Shown here in pieces: positions 8,315 through 18,030 of a stretch of 64,000 nucleotides of DNA. The notes below the pieces were generated by a model, which did not search any database, was not told where the DNA came from, and saw only the letters and a list, made by a program, of their open reading frames with translations. Each line of letters opens with the position of its first letter. Position 1 is the first letter of the stretch. The stretch is from Vibrio sp. 99-8-1 (lineage in GTDB: Bacteria; Pseudomonadota; Gammaproteobacteria; Enterobacterales; Vibrionaceae). A program made the translations under genes and the position numbers. Where the stretch lies: assembly GCF_013114595.1 (NCBI RefSeq), contig NZ_VTXE01000010.1, forward strand, positions 1-64,000. The letters are read 5' to 3'.

Positions 8315-9421
8315 CTAGTTATATTCAATGGTAGAAATAACATTGATCTCGTAATTGCCACTTTTCGAGTCGTTGTTCGCTTTCAGATGTGCGGTAAAAG
8401 GAACTTCAAATCTATTCCCCGTACCAAATGAAGGCAGTTTGGTTTTCCTTCCGAACACAACATTTTTGTTGGTGGAATTATCGAATAGCTGTAAGTTAAC
8501 CTTTACGCCATCTTTGCTATAAGAGGCGAATGTCGGGTTAGAAGGATCAAAAGAAACCGAAGAGGACTTCACTACATCAAAACTGTAGCTGATATTTTTA
8601 GTCCCCCCAGAGGATACATTTGGGCAAAATATACCTAATTTGAAGTTCTTGCTGACACCTTCTCCACCTCGCGTTACAGAATCAAATTCAACAAAGGAAG
8701 GAACCTCCTTTCGGCAACTTGGATCATACAACTCTATAGTCGGTCCCTGTATTTTGAGATTAGAGTGCCAGACACTTTGGGGGCTCTGCTCATGTAAGTA
8801 AGTTGAAAACCTGACCGGAGAGCTCAGCCATATATTTTGTAACCTTGTAGAAGCAGACGACGAAACATTCTTATTTTTGTGCACATAGAACATAGTCACA
8901 CTATAACTTCTTCTAACTATGTCATTCGGTTTATAGTCCCCTCCCCAGCCGTAACGCTCTAACAAAATAGATCGCGATTCTCCACCGTAGGTTCCGGTTC
9001 TCATTCCTGTATTCTTTGTCAGTGTTCCGGCCACATCACTTTTCGGAGGCAGTCTCAAAACTAGACCATCGATATTGCTCTTATAAATTCCTTCCGTTCC
9101 CCAGCTAGGTCCTGAAATAAAGCTCCGGCTGGAACCTGAAAAAAAAATACCTAACGATATATTATTGCTGGGCGCCGATGTATGAGTTTTGCAGGTAAAA
9201 TTAAAATGCCCGACAATCTTTCCAATAGGCGATCTGAAACTTGAATCCATAAACTCCGTTCCTGTCGGTATCTTACCTGACTGCCCTCTTAGAGAAACGT
9301 ACTGAGTAGTTACAGAGATCGGATTGCACTGTCCGGCTGACAGGCTCGCATAAGCGCCAGCACTCCAGAAACAGAGAGTTAGCAGCGTCATCTTTTTAGT
9401 AAAGGGAGAAAAAGGAATCAC
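8315..9421 (-). CDS. Fimbrial tip adhesin/minor pilin (chaperone-usher)
   Basis: This 368-residue secreted protein has an N-terminal signal (LTLCFWSAGAYASLSAG). Its C-terminal half carries paired cysteines (CRKE and FCPN) and ends in a beta-rich region resembling a pilin domain (YEINVISTIEYN). Two-domain size and last place in a pilin-usher-chaperone operon point to the tip adhesin. It starts at a GTG overlapping the chaperone stop (GTGA). The receptor is unknown. Confidence 0.75.
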   Translation of the reverse strand: MIPFSPFTKKMTLLTLCFWSAGAYASLSAGQCNPISVTTQYVSLRGQSGKIPTGTEFMDSSFRSPIGKIVGHFNFTCKTHTSAPSNNISLGIFFSGSSRSFISGPSWGTEGIYKSNIDGLVLRLPPKSDVAGTLTKNTGMRTGTYGGESRSILLERYGWGGDYKPNDIVRRSYSVTMFYVHKNKNVSSSASTRLQNIWLSSPVRFSTYLHEQSPQSVWHSNLKIQGPTIELYDPSCRKEVPSFVEFDSVTRGGEGVSKNFKLGIFCPNVSSGGTKNISYSFDVVKSSSVSFDPSNPTFASYSKDGVKVNLQLFDNSTNKNVVFGRKTKLPSFGTGNRFEVPFTAHLKANNDSKSGNYEINVISTIEYN

Positions 9422-10179
9422 TGCGCTACCTCTTCAACGTCGATCTGCTGAGTGGTTAAACCGCTTACTCCCCCAAAATCATTAATATAGGCATAGTTAA
9501 AGGTAAGCCTACCTTTCTCTAGTTTTTCCCGACTTACAGCAAGTTCATAGTCAGAGTAGGGAGAAAGATTCACAAAGACATCGCTTAAGGCGTTTAATTT
9601 GCCGTCTTTTTGGTATTCAAAGTCGGTAATGGCAAAGTTGAAGGGGGTTGGATTGTCTGCTTTCAGCAGCAGTTTTTCGCCACGCTCAACCAGCTGCCAA
9701 GTTACTTTTTCAAACTGCTTGCTGATATCGAGTTTATTTAGCTGTTCAGGGCGAACAATAAGTTTGATTTTAGTTCTTACCGCGATACGCAAGGCGTTCT
9801 TATCGCCGTCTGTTTTCTTTGGGATCTCCTGAAATACCAGTAGATAGACGCTTTCTCTCTCCTTTGGCAGTGCATCGACAACAGGTAGTACTTTCACTCC
9901 CCCTTTAGAATTGCCGTCAATTCGGAATATAGGTGGGGTAACGACAATAGGAATTTTTTTTCGTTCTCCCTGCAATGTTTCCATCCATACCTGAACCATA
10001 TAAGGTGAAGAAGAGCTATTCTCAACATCTACCTGATGCTCCTTCGGTTTTAGCTCCACAATTTCACGGGTGCGTTCAGGCCGAACACCTGAGTAACCCG
10101 AAAAACTAACCGTGCTTAATAACATCAGTAAAAGAGTAACCATTGTACTGTTAATAATGGGTTGACGAATTCTACTCAC
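9418..10179 (-). CDS. Periplasmic fimbrial chaperone
   Basis: This 253-residue PapD-like chaperone has two immunoglobulin domains. A signal peptide ends near FSGYSG. The first domain has the characteristic strand pattern (VENSSSSPYMVQVWMET, IVVTPPIFRID, VYLLVFQEIP). The second, with LKADNPTPFNFAITDFEY, carries the conserved NPTP turn. It donates a strand to fold pilin subunits in the periplasm. The start is a GTG overlapping the last 8 nt of the usher gene, and its stop overlaps the adhesin start. Confidence 0.88.
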   Translation of the reverse strand: MSRIRQPIINSTMVTLLLMLLSTVSFSGYSGVRPERTREIVELKPKEHQVDVENSSSSPYMVQVWMETLQGERKKIPIVVTPPIFRIDGNSKGGVKVLPVVDALPKERESVYLLVFQEIPKKTDGDKNALRIAVRTKIKLIVRPEQLNKLDISKQFEKVTWQLVERGEKLLLKADNPTPFNFAITDFEYQKDGKLNALSDVFVNLSPYSDYELAVSREKLEKGRLTFNYAYINDFGGVSGLTTQQIDVEEVAQ

Positions 10180-12622
10180 AGGAAACCTTCTTAATATTGG
10201 TTAAATTGTTAACATCAAACTCAGGACTTGAGTTCACTTCAAAACGACACTCAATACTCTCTACGGAACTTCCAATCCGGTAGCTCAGTTTTTCTCCCAT
10301 TGGTACACCAGATAAATAAACAATATTTTCATCACCAACATAGGAGACAATCTTTTTGTCGTTATTAAACACAGGCTGGCCGAACAGAGATTCCTTTGCA
10401 GTTATTCTGTAAAGACCGCGGTTGCCTATCATGGCGTTCGGTTTTACTTTTACTAAACTACCTTTCGACGGATAAACAGGTTTAATCTGCCCCTGAAGCT
10501 CTACCATTGGGCTCTCTTCACTATTCAGGTAGACACGGTTCTCGTCATAAGCGGTAATATAAGGAACAACCCCAAGGCCTTCTTTATTGGTGCGGTTATT
10601 GTTTCCGTAACCAAGCTGCACGTTTTCTGCTCCCTGACCAAGGTCGATCAACAGGCTGGTTTCGCCAAGGCTTTGGGTCATCAGCACATTGTCTCCGGTC
10701 AGCAGAACACCCCCGCTGACAGACAGGCTGGAATCATACCTCTGTTCATTAGCCGACAATCCAAAGGAGTAGCGTCCTTTGGCTGACTGCCAACTAACAT
10801 TGGTGTTGGCCGCCAATACATCGTTATCTGATCCGTAATTTAGCGAGGCACTATATTGGTAATCGTCGTTACTTCCGCTATAGGAAATGTTGTGATTGTT
10901 TACGCCTTTGTTATCAAAGTCGGAGTTCAGCCCGAGCCGGCCTGACGAGTAACCCAAAGGAATAGAAAGCGAGACACCAAATGCAACATCATCTTCTGAG
11001 GATCCACTCCTCTCTTCCTGCCGGCCATAAACCCGCACCGGAATGCCCGCCACATCAAAACCGAGGGACGCATAGAGTGATCGACTGGTTTCTCTGTCTT
11101 GCTGATGGTAGGTCTTAATATTGTAAGAAATATAACTGCTTATCTCGCCGATAGGCTGCGATAAACTGAGAGTAAACTCGTTTTTTGGTGCTGATAAATC
11201 GCTTCGTTGGTCGTGTCGATCAGCCAAATAATCATTCAGGTTATAAAAATTTTTCGAGTTATAGCGCAACGCCGCTAAACGGATATCTGAACCAGTAGCA
11301 AAAAAGCGTTTTGCGTATTCAATACCCAACTTATAACCAAGCTGATCACCATCATCAAATTTAGCGCTGGATACCGCGCTTTCCATACCGACGGCACCAA
11401 TCATGCCTAAATTGTAATATCCATTATATCCACCGGACAGGTAATCCGAATCTGCGGTTAAAGTGGCAAAAGTGCCAAGGGTAAACCGGTCAAAACCTCT
11501 CGAATAGTAGCCGGACATCACTACCTCTTCTCCGTAGTCAGAATGGTAACGACCAAACGAGAGTGAATAGTCATTGCGACCGGGTCTTAATAGGTTGGGC
11601 AAGCGCGAGTATACGATTGTACGATCTATGGTTCTTCCGTCTGACTCTTCTATGCGCAGCAGCAGATCAGAGCTTGTACCGGGAAGATCTAACGAGGTAA
11701 TTTCAAATTCACCGGGAGCCACTTTAGATTGATAGAGCAGCTTCCCTTGCTGCAACACAGATACCGTTGCCTGTGTTGAGGCATAACCCTTAATAACTGG
11801 CGAGTATTCCCTTTCTTTGCGGCTAAGCATATCGGACGGGTTTTCAACACCAATACCTGTTATCGCCAGACCATTGTTTAGTGAACTGTTGGTTTCAGAG
11901 CGGATCTGACCAGCACTAATGCGCAGTTTTGACTCATTCAGATCCGTGTAGAGATAGGCGTTACCCCAATTCAGGTTGGCTGTATCAGCGGAATAAGACA
12001 CAGAGCCGTTAATTCTTGCCCTGATCTTAGCATATTTACTAAAACTATTGAGAGACAGGTAACCTGACAGATCATCGTCTGAATTTAACCCAGCAAACCC
12101 GTTGTAATTAAGTTTGGTGTGGTTGATCCCCTCGTCCCATACCACATCATTAAGATAAGAAAACGCACTGGTATTTTTATGGTAGATATTGGGAACCTTC
12201 AAAGTCAATGTTGAAAAGCTAGACTGATACTCGGTGGATGCACCTTCAAGGTAATCACTGGCTATCTGACACGAAGAAGTAGCTACTTTCTCGGGCAGTT
12301 TTTCAAGGTTAATACCCAGCTCATCCAGTTGCTCTGGCGTGAAGCAAGGCAAAACCTGACCATTGCGTTTTACAAATAAAATGTCCATTTGAATTGGCGC
12401 ATTCGGGTACAACTCAACCGCTACCGAGTGGTTGCCCTCGGTAATACCGAAGTCAAACCAATCCATATTAAACTGCGAACGGTCATACCCTTGCGGTAAT
12501 TTGAGGAATGCAATATCAAACTCCTCACCAGCCGTTGTTTCTGCCGCGCTGCTTACAGCCGGGCTTATCAGCATCGCCAATAAGCCCGAGGTAAGCATCG
12601 CTTTTACCTTGAACCTTGCCAC
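10172..12622 (-). CDS. Outer-membrane fimbrial usher
   Basis: This 816-residue usher is the outer-membrane pore that assembles pilins delivered by the chaperone. It has a signal peptide, an N-terminal periplasmic domain (EEFDIAFLKLPQG, with the PxxLxxLGI-like FTPEQLDELGI), a 24-strand-type beta-barrel region and C-terminal domains ending in a Cys pair. The length is normal for the family. The GTG at 12622 is kept because it gives the signal peptide a basic n-region (MARFKVKAM). An ATG at 12598 has a better ribosome site but would leave an uncharged signal. It begins 8 bp after the pilin stop. Confidence 0.88.
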   Translation of the reverse strand: MARFKVKAMLTSGLLAMLISPAVSSAAETTAGEEFDIAFLKLPQGYDRSQFNMDWFDFGITEGNHSVAVELYPNAPIQMDILFVKRNGQVLPCFTPEQLDELGINLEKLPEKVATSSCQIASDYLEGASTEYQSSFSTLTLKVPNIYHKNTSAFSYLNDVVWDEGINHTKLNYNGFAGLNSDDDLSGYLSLNSFSKYAKIRARINGSVSYSADTANLNWGNAYLYTDLNESKLRISAGQIRSETNSSLNNGLAITGIGVENPSDMLSRKEREYSPVIKGYASTQATVSVLQQGKLLYQSKVAPGEFEITSLDLPGTSSDLLLRIEESDGRTIDRTIVYSRLPNLLRPGRNDYSLSFGRYHSDYGEEVVMSGYYSRGFDRFTLGTFATLTADSDYLSGGYNGYYNLGMIGAVGMESAVSSAKFDDGDQLGYKLGIEYAKRFFATGSDIRLAALRYNSKNFYNLNDYLADRHDQRSDLSAPKNEFTLSLSQPIGEISSYISYNIKTYHQQDRETSRSLYASLGFDVAGIPVRVYGRQEERSGSSEDDVAFGVSLSIPLGYSSGRLGLNSDFDNKGVNNHNISYSGSNDDYQYSASLNYGSDNDVLAANTNVSWQSAKGRYSFGLSANEQRYDSSLSVSGGVLLTGDNVLMTQSLGETSLLIDLGQGAENVQLGYGNNNRTNKEGLGVVPYITAYDENRVYLNSEESPMVELQGQIKPVYPSKGSLVKVKPNAMIGNRGLYRITAKESLFGQPVFNNDKKIVSYVGDENIVYLSGVPMGEKLSYRIGSSVESIECRFEVNSSPEFDVNNLTNIKKVSCE

Positions 12623-12630
12623 CGACAGGA

Positions 12631-13227
12631 TTACTGGTAAGTAACACTAAATGCAACGCTTGCACTTACATCCCCTGAGGGTGAAGAATTTCCGCCATAG
12701 TTGTAATACTTAGCGACTAAAGGCAGATTAAGAATAGCATTGGAGATAGGCCTTGAGGTGGCATCCATTGTGATAATCTGGTTTTTATCGTGGGCACCGT
12801 TGATTATCATTTGGTCGCCGTTATTGTCACCACCACCAGAATAAATGGCGATACCAATACCCGTCGCTCCGCCACTCGTTTCATTAACCAGTACATTGGT
12901 TGCGTCGGTGTCAGTTGTGCCTTCGAATGTCAATCCTACGGTTTTCTTGCCAGTAGATAAATCACACTTCTCAAGACTGATCACAAAAGGCATGCTACCA
13001 AACGCCGTCCCTTTCGCGCTCAATGCACTATTTGAAATTTTTTCCAGTGTCACATTGAGGGTTTTTGATTTGACACTACAGGTTGGCGCATAAACTGACC
13101 CGGCAAAGGTTATTTGACCATCTGCCGCGTATACACTGCTCGATAGCACTGCTGAGCACAACAGTAAACTTGCTTGCTTAAAGGACTGGCCATTATTTTT
13201 ACCTATAAATATTTTGCTAAACTTCAT
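12631..13227 (-). CDS. Major fimbrial subunit (type 1 pilin family)
   Basis: This 198-residue secreted pilin has a signal ending SSVYAADGQITF. A Cys pair (APTCSV and EKCDLS) forms the typical pilin disulfide. The C-terminal beta motif ends in an aromatic residue (ASVAFSVTYQ), giving the usher/chaperone recognition strand. The start MKFSKIF at 13227 has GGAG upstream and is preferred to a longer frame reaching 13269. It is the first gene of the operon pilin-usher-chaperone-adhesin, and is divergent from the regulator at 13468. Confidence 0.85.
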   Translation of the reverse strand: MKFSKIFIGKNNGQSFKQASLLLCSAVLSSSVYAADGQITFAGSVYAPTCSVKSKTLNVTLEKISNSALSAKGTAFGSMPFVISLEKCDLSTGKKTVGLTFEGTTDTDATNVLVNETSGGATGIGIAIYSGGGDNNGDQMIINGAHDKNQIITMDATSRPISNAILNLPLVAKYYNYGGNSSPSGDVSASVAFSVTYQ

Positions 13228-13467
13228 TACTACTATTCTCCATTTGTACTTGTGTTTTCTGGGCGTCATACTATATTGGAGTCAACGCCTGACGAATTAG
13301 CATTAGAGAACTGTTTTTAACTGAACTGCTAAAAATTCATCACCTCGCTATATGTATAATAAAAACTTATAAATCATAGAAATAACTCATTAAATTGATA
13401 CCAACGACATCAGTAGATTTAAATGCAACTCAATTGCATATATATTAATTAGGAGAGACTGTAACTT

Positions 13468-14409
13468 ATGAGTCTTAGATTTCATGAACAACTTGCAAAA
13501 TGGTTGGATGAAAAAGAAATAACCCGAAAAGATTTCATCGCTTTATTACAAAGTCACTATCACGCGGAATTTTCAGGATTAGATTCTGTCACTTTATCTC
13601 GCTGGATTAAGGGGCACAGCACACCAAGTGTTGATAAACAGTTGTATATAGCAAAATGCTTAAATGTAGACATGGTTAACTTAATTACGGATATCGAACT
13701 CAGTAAAAGAAAAACACCAGTCAAACACAGCACGGCAATATCTGAACTATCAAAAATTCTCGATAAAACAACATCATACTTCTCTTATGACATAATAATC
13801 GGTGAAGCAGATATTGAAATTAAAGCGCTAACTCATAGCGAATACGTTGAAAAATTTGGTAATTTCGACAAAAATGCGTCGGCACTAAAAGGTTATTATC
13901 AGGAGTTAAATAGCATGGGGAATGAGATTAATTACTCCTGCATACTGATCAATAATGAGCATAACAATACCATTGGGCACTTGTCAGGCATTACAGATAT
14001 TCGCAAATTAAGTTTATTTAAATCTCTTAATGATATTCCAAAGAGCGATTTCGAAAGAAGTTGCATTATACATCTAGGAAAATACACAAGTTCAAAGCAT
14101 TATTTTGAATTGGTTTATCAAGCCCTTTGTCTTTACTTATTAAAATATTCAAGCCGTCTTGATAAAGCCTATTTTTTTATTCCAGACTTCACCGCTATGA
14201 TGCTTTTCTGCAAATTGGTGCTTAAAGCAAAGATCATAAAATACTTCCCGTCTAGTACAAAAACAGAGATCGGAGTTTATCTTGTTTCATTCGATATATT
14301 AAAAGTAATTGCATCACCGATCATTACTCAGGAAATTAGGTCCAGATTAGAGTGTGTCATGAACTGCGATCCTAACTGTAGGAAATGTAACTTGCGTGAC
14401 TTCTTATAG
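13468..14409 (+). CDS. HTH (XRE-like) regulator with Cys-rich C-terminus, divergent from fimbrial operon
   Basis: This 313-residue protein has an N-terminal helix-turn-helix (about 5-75, with LDSVTLSRWIKGHSTPSVDK). A middle domain of about 200 residues has no family I recognise. The tail holds four closely spaced cysteines (CVMNCDPNCRKCNL, about 296-309) that could bind a metal or an Fe-S cluster. It is divergent from the pilin gene with a 240-bp AT-rich spacer, which makes it the likely regulator of that operon. AGGAGAG lies upstream of the ATG. Confidence 0.7.
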   Translation: MSLRFHEQLAKWLDEKEITRKDFIALLQSHYHAEFSGLDSVTLSRWIKGHSTPSVDKQLYIAKCLNVDMVNLITDIELSKRKTPVKHSTAISELSKILDKTTSYFSYDIIIGEADIEIKALTHSEYVEKFGNFDKNASALKGYYQELNSMGNEINYSCILINNEHNNTIGHLSGITDIRKLSLFKSLNDIPKSDFERSCIIHLGKYTSSKHYFELVYQALCLYLLKYSSRLDKAYFFIPDFTAMMLFCKLVLKAKIIKYFPSSTKTEIGVYLVSFDILKVIASPIITQEIRSRLECVMNCDPNCRKCNLRDFL

Positions 14410-14612
14410 TTGATATGGTCAAGAAAAACCGATGCCCCCTATTCAAAATCTAAAGTCATGTTAGTGTTGGTGGACTCAAAGATAATAATGACCACCAGCG
14501 CATGTTGATCCTTACAAAAGTAGAAACAGAACCCTTTAACAATAGCCCCTACAACCTGCAAATAGATAACTATCGGCAGGTTATAGCTTAAACAGTTGCA
14601 GCCTAGAAAATA

Positions 14613-14948
14613 TTAATGCTTAACGACATTAGTGTTGCTTAAGGATATGTCACCCGTTGGGTTTATGAGATGTGGTAGGATTTTCGGTAGGTTGAGTTCA
14701 ATGTCTTTGTCCGTCACTGGTGTAATGGTTTCGTTATACCAACCCAGTAACCCAAGAACGGCATAGCCAATTGCGTCATCCTCTTCACTATGCTCAATAA
14801 TGATCTGTAAAAAACGCAGGATCGCTTTTTCATTCGAACCCGCTTGTCCCCGTGTCTGGTGAAAAACAACGGTTGCTTCTTCAATTAGGTTATCAAACTC
14901 AGTTTCAATCGCTACTTTGAACGAACCGCCATCAACGGAAATTTTCAT
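14613..14948 (-). CDS. Hypothetical 111-residue protein
   Basis: This is an acidic soluble protein with no family I recognise. A mixed N-terminus is followed by a helical core (LRFLQIIIEHSEEDDAIGYA and LLGWYN). It is a single gene between the fimbrial regulator and the LysR gene. A weak inverted repeat (AACCTGC/GCAGGTT, 14553-14582) lies downstream and could end transcription, though it has no T-run. Function unknown. Confidence 0.6.
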   Translation of the reverse strand: MKISVDGGSFKVAIETEFDNLIEEATVVFHQTRGQAGSNEKAILRFLQIIIEHSEEDDAIGYAVLGLLGWYNETITPVTDKDIELNLPKILPHLINPTGDISLSNTNVVKH

Positions 14949-15114
14949 TTTTGTCCCAAATATCTACATTTTAATTAGTGCAGAATTGTAACGATTTCCA
15001 TTAGAATTGTCGCGTTCTAGCATTCAGTTAAACTTTGCAAATATTGATATTGTACTTGTCCACATAACAGAAAAAGTGGTGCTAATGGCGATAATTAGAA
15101 TATAAGAAGTCTCG

Positions 15115-16035
15115 TTACTTAAACTTTTCATGAAAATGTTCAATTAAAAAATCAAGAAACAAACGCAGTCGTTTTGGCTGATACTGACGACTTAAGTAAA
15201 TCACATTTAGGTCTGCCCCTGCTTGAGAAGTCGACGAGTTAAAATTCTTCATATAACCGTCTAGCACCGTGACTAAGCGATTCTGCTCGATGTCATCTTG
15301 AACATCGAGAATGGACTTTAATGCTATTCCCGCACCGTCTAATGCCCACTGGCGAATCACTTCACCATCATCAGAATAACGCTTTGGTATCACAGTGATC
15401 ACACTATGCTGTTCTTGGCTTTGAAAGTGCCATGTTTTTAACTCTTCATTACTCCGAATCATCGCTAGGCAGTCATGATCAACTAAATCTTGTGGCGTAT
15501 TTGGTACGCCCTTTGTTGCAAGGTATCTAGGTGATGCACACAAAACTCGTCGACTCGACGCGAGCTTACGCGAGATTAAATTACTGTCGGCCAGTTCACC
15601 GTAACGAATCATCATGTCCATCCCTGATTCCGTTAAGCTGGATAAGTTATCGTTCAGATATAGATAAGGAACCACATCTGGATATAGCGCGTTAAATTGT
15701 GACAATATTGGCGAGATGTACTGTTTACCTATGTCTCTTGGAGCGGAGATTTTTAACGTCCCGCGTACTTGCGTATTTCCGGTTTGGAGGCGGTTCTCCA
15801 TCTCCTTAACACTATCAATGAGCTCCAAACAAGCTTGATAATAGGTCGCGCCGGAGTCAGTTAATGAAATGTGCCGAGTACTGCGATTAAGAAGCTTCAC
15901 TCCGTAGCGTTCTTCTAGCGCTTGTAGCCGTGCAGTGACAGTTGCAGGGGATAAACCTAACTCTCTACCTGCCGCCACCAACCTTTGATTTTTGACAATG
16001 CTCACAAACAACGTCATATCAGAAAACTTGTCCAC
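15115..16035 (-). CDS. LysR-family transcriptional regulator
   Basis: This 306-residue LysR regulator has a winged HTH at about 1-60 (LVAAGRELGLSPATVTARLQ) and a substrate-binding domain at about 90-300. The GTG start is preceded by AGGAGAG. It is divergent from the ene-reductase gene at 16210 across about 175 bp, the usual layout of a LysR regulator with its target. Its closest kind appears to be the DmlR/AaeR-like group. The inducer is unknown but may be an electrophile handled by the reductase. Confidence 0.85.
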   Translation of the reverse strand: MDKFSDMTLFVSIVKNQRLVAAGRELGLSPATVTARLQALEERYGVKLLNRSTRHISLTDSGATYYQACLELIDSVKEMENRLQTGNTQVRGTLKISAPRDIGKQYISPILSQFNALYPDVVPYLYLNDNLSSLTESGMDMMIRYGELADSNLISRKLASSRRVLCASPRYLATKGVPNTPQDLVDHDCLAMIRSNEELKTWHFQSQEQHSVITVIPKRYSDDGEVIRQWALDGAGIALKSILDVQDDIEQNRLVTVLDGYMKNFNSSTSQAGADLNVIYLSRQYQPKRLRLFLDFLIEHFHEKFK

Positions 16036-16209
16036 GCTCTCTCCTGCGATCTCATTGTTCGACTGAGATGAATAATAAATTCACATATTACCCAATTATC
16101 AATTATTTCCAAATCAATATACTTATTTCATCGTAGTGTGACCCCAAAAACACAGTGGGAATCAACATTAAAACTATCGGTGTACAACTAATAAAGTAAG
16201 GAACCAGCA

Positions 16210-17301
16210 ATGAGCAGGCTATTTGAAAGCGCACATCTAAAGCAATTGAAACTACAAAACAGAATCGTTATGGCACCGATGACGCGAGCACGTACCACTC
16301 AGCCGGGAAACATCCCAAACGAAATCATGGCCACCTACTATAAGCAGAGAGCTAGCGCTGGGCTTATCATCTCTGAAGCAACACAGATTTCTGATGACGC
16401 ACAAGGTTATTCATTCACACCAGGTGTTTACAACGATGAGCAAGTAGCCGGTTGGAAAACCGTTACTCAGGCGGCAAAAGAACAAGGTGCAGCCATATTC
16501 TGTCAGCTATGGCATGTTGGTCGCGTATCGCATCCTGTTTTCCAAAACGGCGAGTTACCCATAGCTCCATCAGCACTCGAACCGGTTGAAACTCAAGTTT
16601 GGATCGCCGATGAACAAAACAGTGGCAAAATGGTGGATTGTGTAAAACCAAGAGCGATGACTGAAGCAGACATAGACCGTGTTATCAAAGATTTCGCCAA
16701 TGCAGCAAAACGAGGCATCGAATCCGGCTTTGACGGTGTCGAAATTCATGGTGGTAACGGCTACCTTATCGACCAATTCTTACGTACTAATTCTAACCAT
16801 CGAACTGACAGTTACGGGGGCACACGTCACAACCGAATTCGTTTTTTATTAGAAGTGGTTGACGCAGTAACTGCCGCTATTGGCGTGAACAAAGTAGGCG
16901 TACGACTCGCCCCCTTTATCACATTTAAAGATATGAACTGTCCCGATATCGTCCCAACGATTTTAGAGGCATCTAAGCAACTTCAAGCACGCGATATCGC
17001 CTATTTACACCTGTCCGAAGCAGATTGGGACGATGCGCCAGTGATTCCTGAAAACTTCCGCATTCAACTTCGTCAGAATTTTACAAATACTATAATCGTA
17101 GCGGGAGGCTACACCCAAGAAAGAGGCAGTGAAATAATCGAACAAGGATATGCAGATTTAGTCGCGTTTGGACGACCATTTGTCTCTAACCCAGATTTGG
17201 TTGAACGATTAAAGCTTCACCAACCGTTAGCTGAACTTGATGGGTCAACGTTGTTTGGTGGCAACGAACATGGTTATACCGACTACCCTACTATTGGTTA
17301 A
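16210..17301 (+). CDS. Alkene reductase, old yellow enzyme family (NemA-like)
   Basis: This 363-residue FMN-dependent oxidoreductase reduces activated C=C bonds and nitro compounds with NAD(P)H. Visible signatures are RIVMAPMTRARTTQPGNIPN at the N-terminus, QLWHVGRVSHP, the active-site stretch GFDGVEIHGGNGYLIDQFL, the RTDSYGGTRHNR motif, and VAFGRPFVSNPDL at the C-terminus. The length is standard. AAGGAACCAGCA precedes the ATG. It is probably under the divergent LysR gene and detoxifies electrophiles. Confidence 0.9.
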   Translation: MSRLFESAHLKQLKLQNRIVMAPMTRARTTQPGNIPNEIMATYYKQRASAGLIISEATQISDDAQGYSFTPGVYNDEQVAGWKTVTQAAKEQGAAIFCQLWHVGRVSHPVFQNGELPIAPSALEPVETQVWIADEQNSGKMVDCVKPRAMTEADIDRVIKDFANAAKRGIESGFDGVEIHGGNGYLIDQFLRTNSNHRTDSYGGTRHNRIRFLLEVVDAVTAAIGVNKVGVRLAPFITFKDMNCPDIVPTILEASKQLQARDIAYLHLSEADWDDAPVIPENFRIQLRQNFTNTIIVAGGYTQERGSEIIEQGYADLVAFGRPFVSNPDLVERLKLHQPLAELDGSTLFGGNEHGYTDYPTIG

Positions 17302-17321
17302 TGTCGGTAGATATTAATCAC

Positions 17322-17360
17322 CCTCACACCTTAAACACTGAATTGTGCCAAGGTGTGAGG
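17322..17360 (+). terminator. Hairpin after the alkene reductase gene
   Basis: CCTCACACCTT and AAGGTGTGAGG form an 11-bp perfect stem with a 17-nt loop. There is no strong T-run, so termination is likely but not certain. Confidence 0.6.
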
Positions 17361-17422
17361 CCTTCGATTCCGAACGTCTAGAAAAGTAATGTAAACGGGT
17401 AGCGGGTTCTCACAGCATTTTA

Positions 17423-17878
17423 TTATGTGTGCTTCTCTAGATACACACGAACAAATCCAAACTCCGCATCGGTTTCTTCATTCACGATTTGCCAACCATT
17501 CTTCAGATAAAAATTAATGGCTTGTGTATTGGATTTGAACGTTTCCAGTTTTAAAAACGTATGGCCTGAGCTGGCCATCGTTGACTCAATATATGCCAAA
17601 AATGTAGAGCCTAATCCTTTACGTTGCACATTCGGGCTAACCATCAAGATATGAATAAACGCCTCTTTCAACACGCAATAGCCAACGAGGCTATCCCGCT
17701 CAATTGCAACTAAACAGTTTGAAAGGTTATTCGTCACTTCTTTATCGGATTCACCAGATGATAAATACCCGTCCACCGACTCATCACCAAGAAATGAGCG
17801 ATAACATTTATCAATGGTGTCTCTCGCGAGAGTTTGAATTGACGCTAAGTCTGACTCTGTTGCTATTCTAAATTCCAT
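17423..17878 (-). CDS. GNAT-family N-acetyltransferase
   Basis: This 151-residue GNAT protein has the acetyl-CoA loop NVQRKGLGSTFLAYIE (about 85-100) and the C-terminal LKLETFKSNTQAINFYLKNG pattern. ATG 17878 (MEFRIATESD) matches the usual start of the fold. A longer frame to 17929 adds an unrelated N-terminus. It is the first gene of a minus-strand run of small cassette-like genes. Substrate unknown. Confidence 0.8.
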   Translation of the reverse strand: MEFRIATESDLASIQTLARDTIDKCYRSFLGDESVDGYLSSGESDKEVTNNLSNCLVAIERDSLVGYCVLKEAFIHILMVSPNVQRKGLGSTFLAYIESTMASSGHTFLKLETFKSNTQAINFYLKNGWQIVNEETDAEFGFVRVYLEKHT

Positions 17879-17889
17879 AATTATTTCAC

Positions 17890-18015
17890 TATGACTGTTT
17901 TTATGATGTCTTGATTCTAAGTTACTCAAGTGATTTCACAATAACGCTCATAAACGAAAAAACCACGAAAGTGCCGAGTGTTATGAATCTTTTTAGATAG
18001 TTTGTTAACGGTAGA
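17890..18015 (-). repeat. attC-like site (degenerate integron recombination site)
   Basis: On the minus strand, downstream of the SH3 gene, GTTAACAAACTATC is followed by TAACACTCGGCA. Further on, GAGCGTTA pairs imperfectly with TAACACTC. This order of outer and inner boxes around a hairpin resembles the Vibrio cassette attC repeat. The match is from memory of the repeat family and the site is degenerate. Confidence 0.4.
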
Positions 18016-18030
18016 TTTGCGAAAAGCTAA

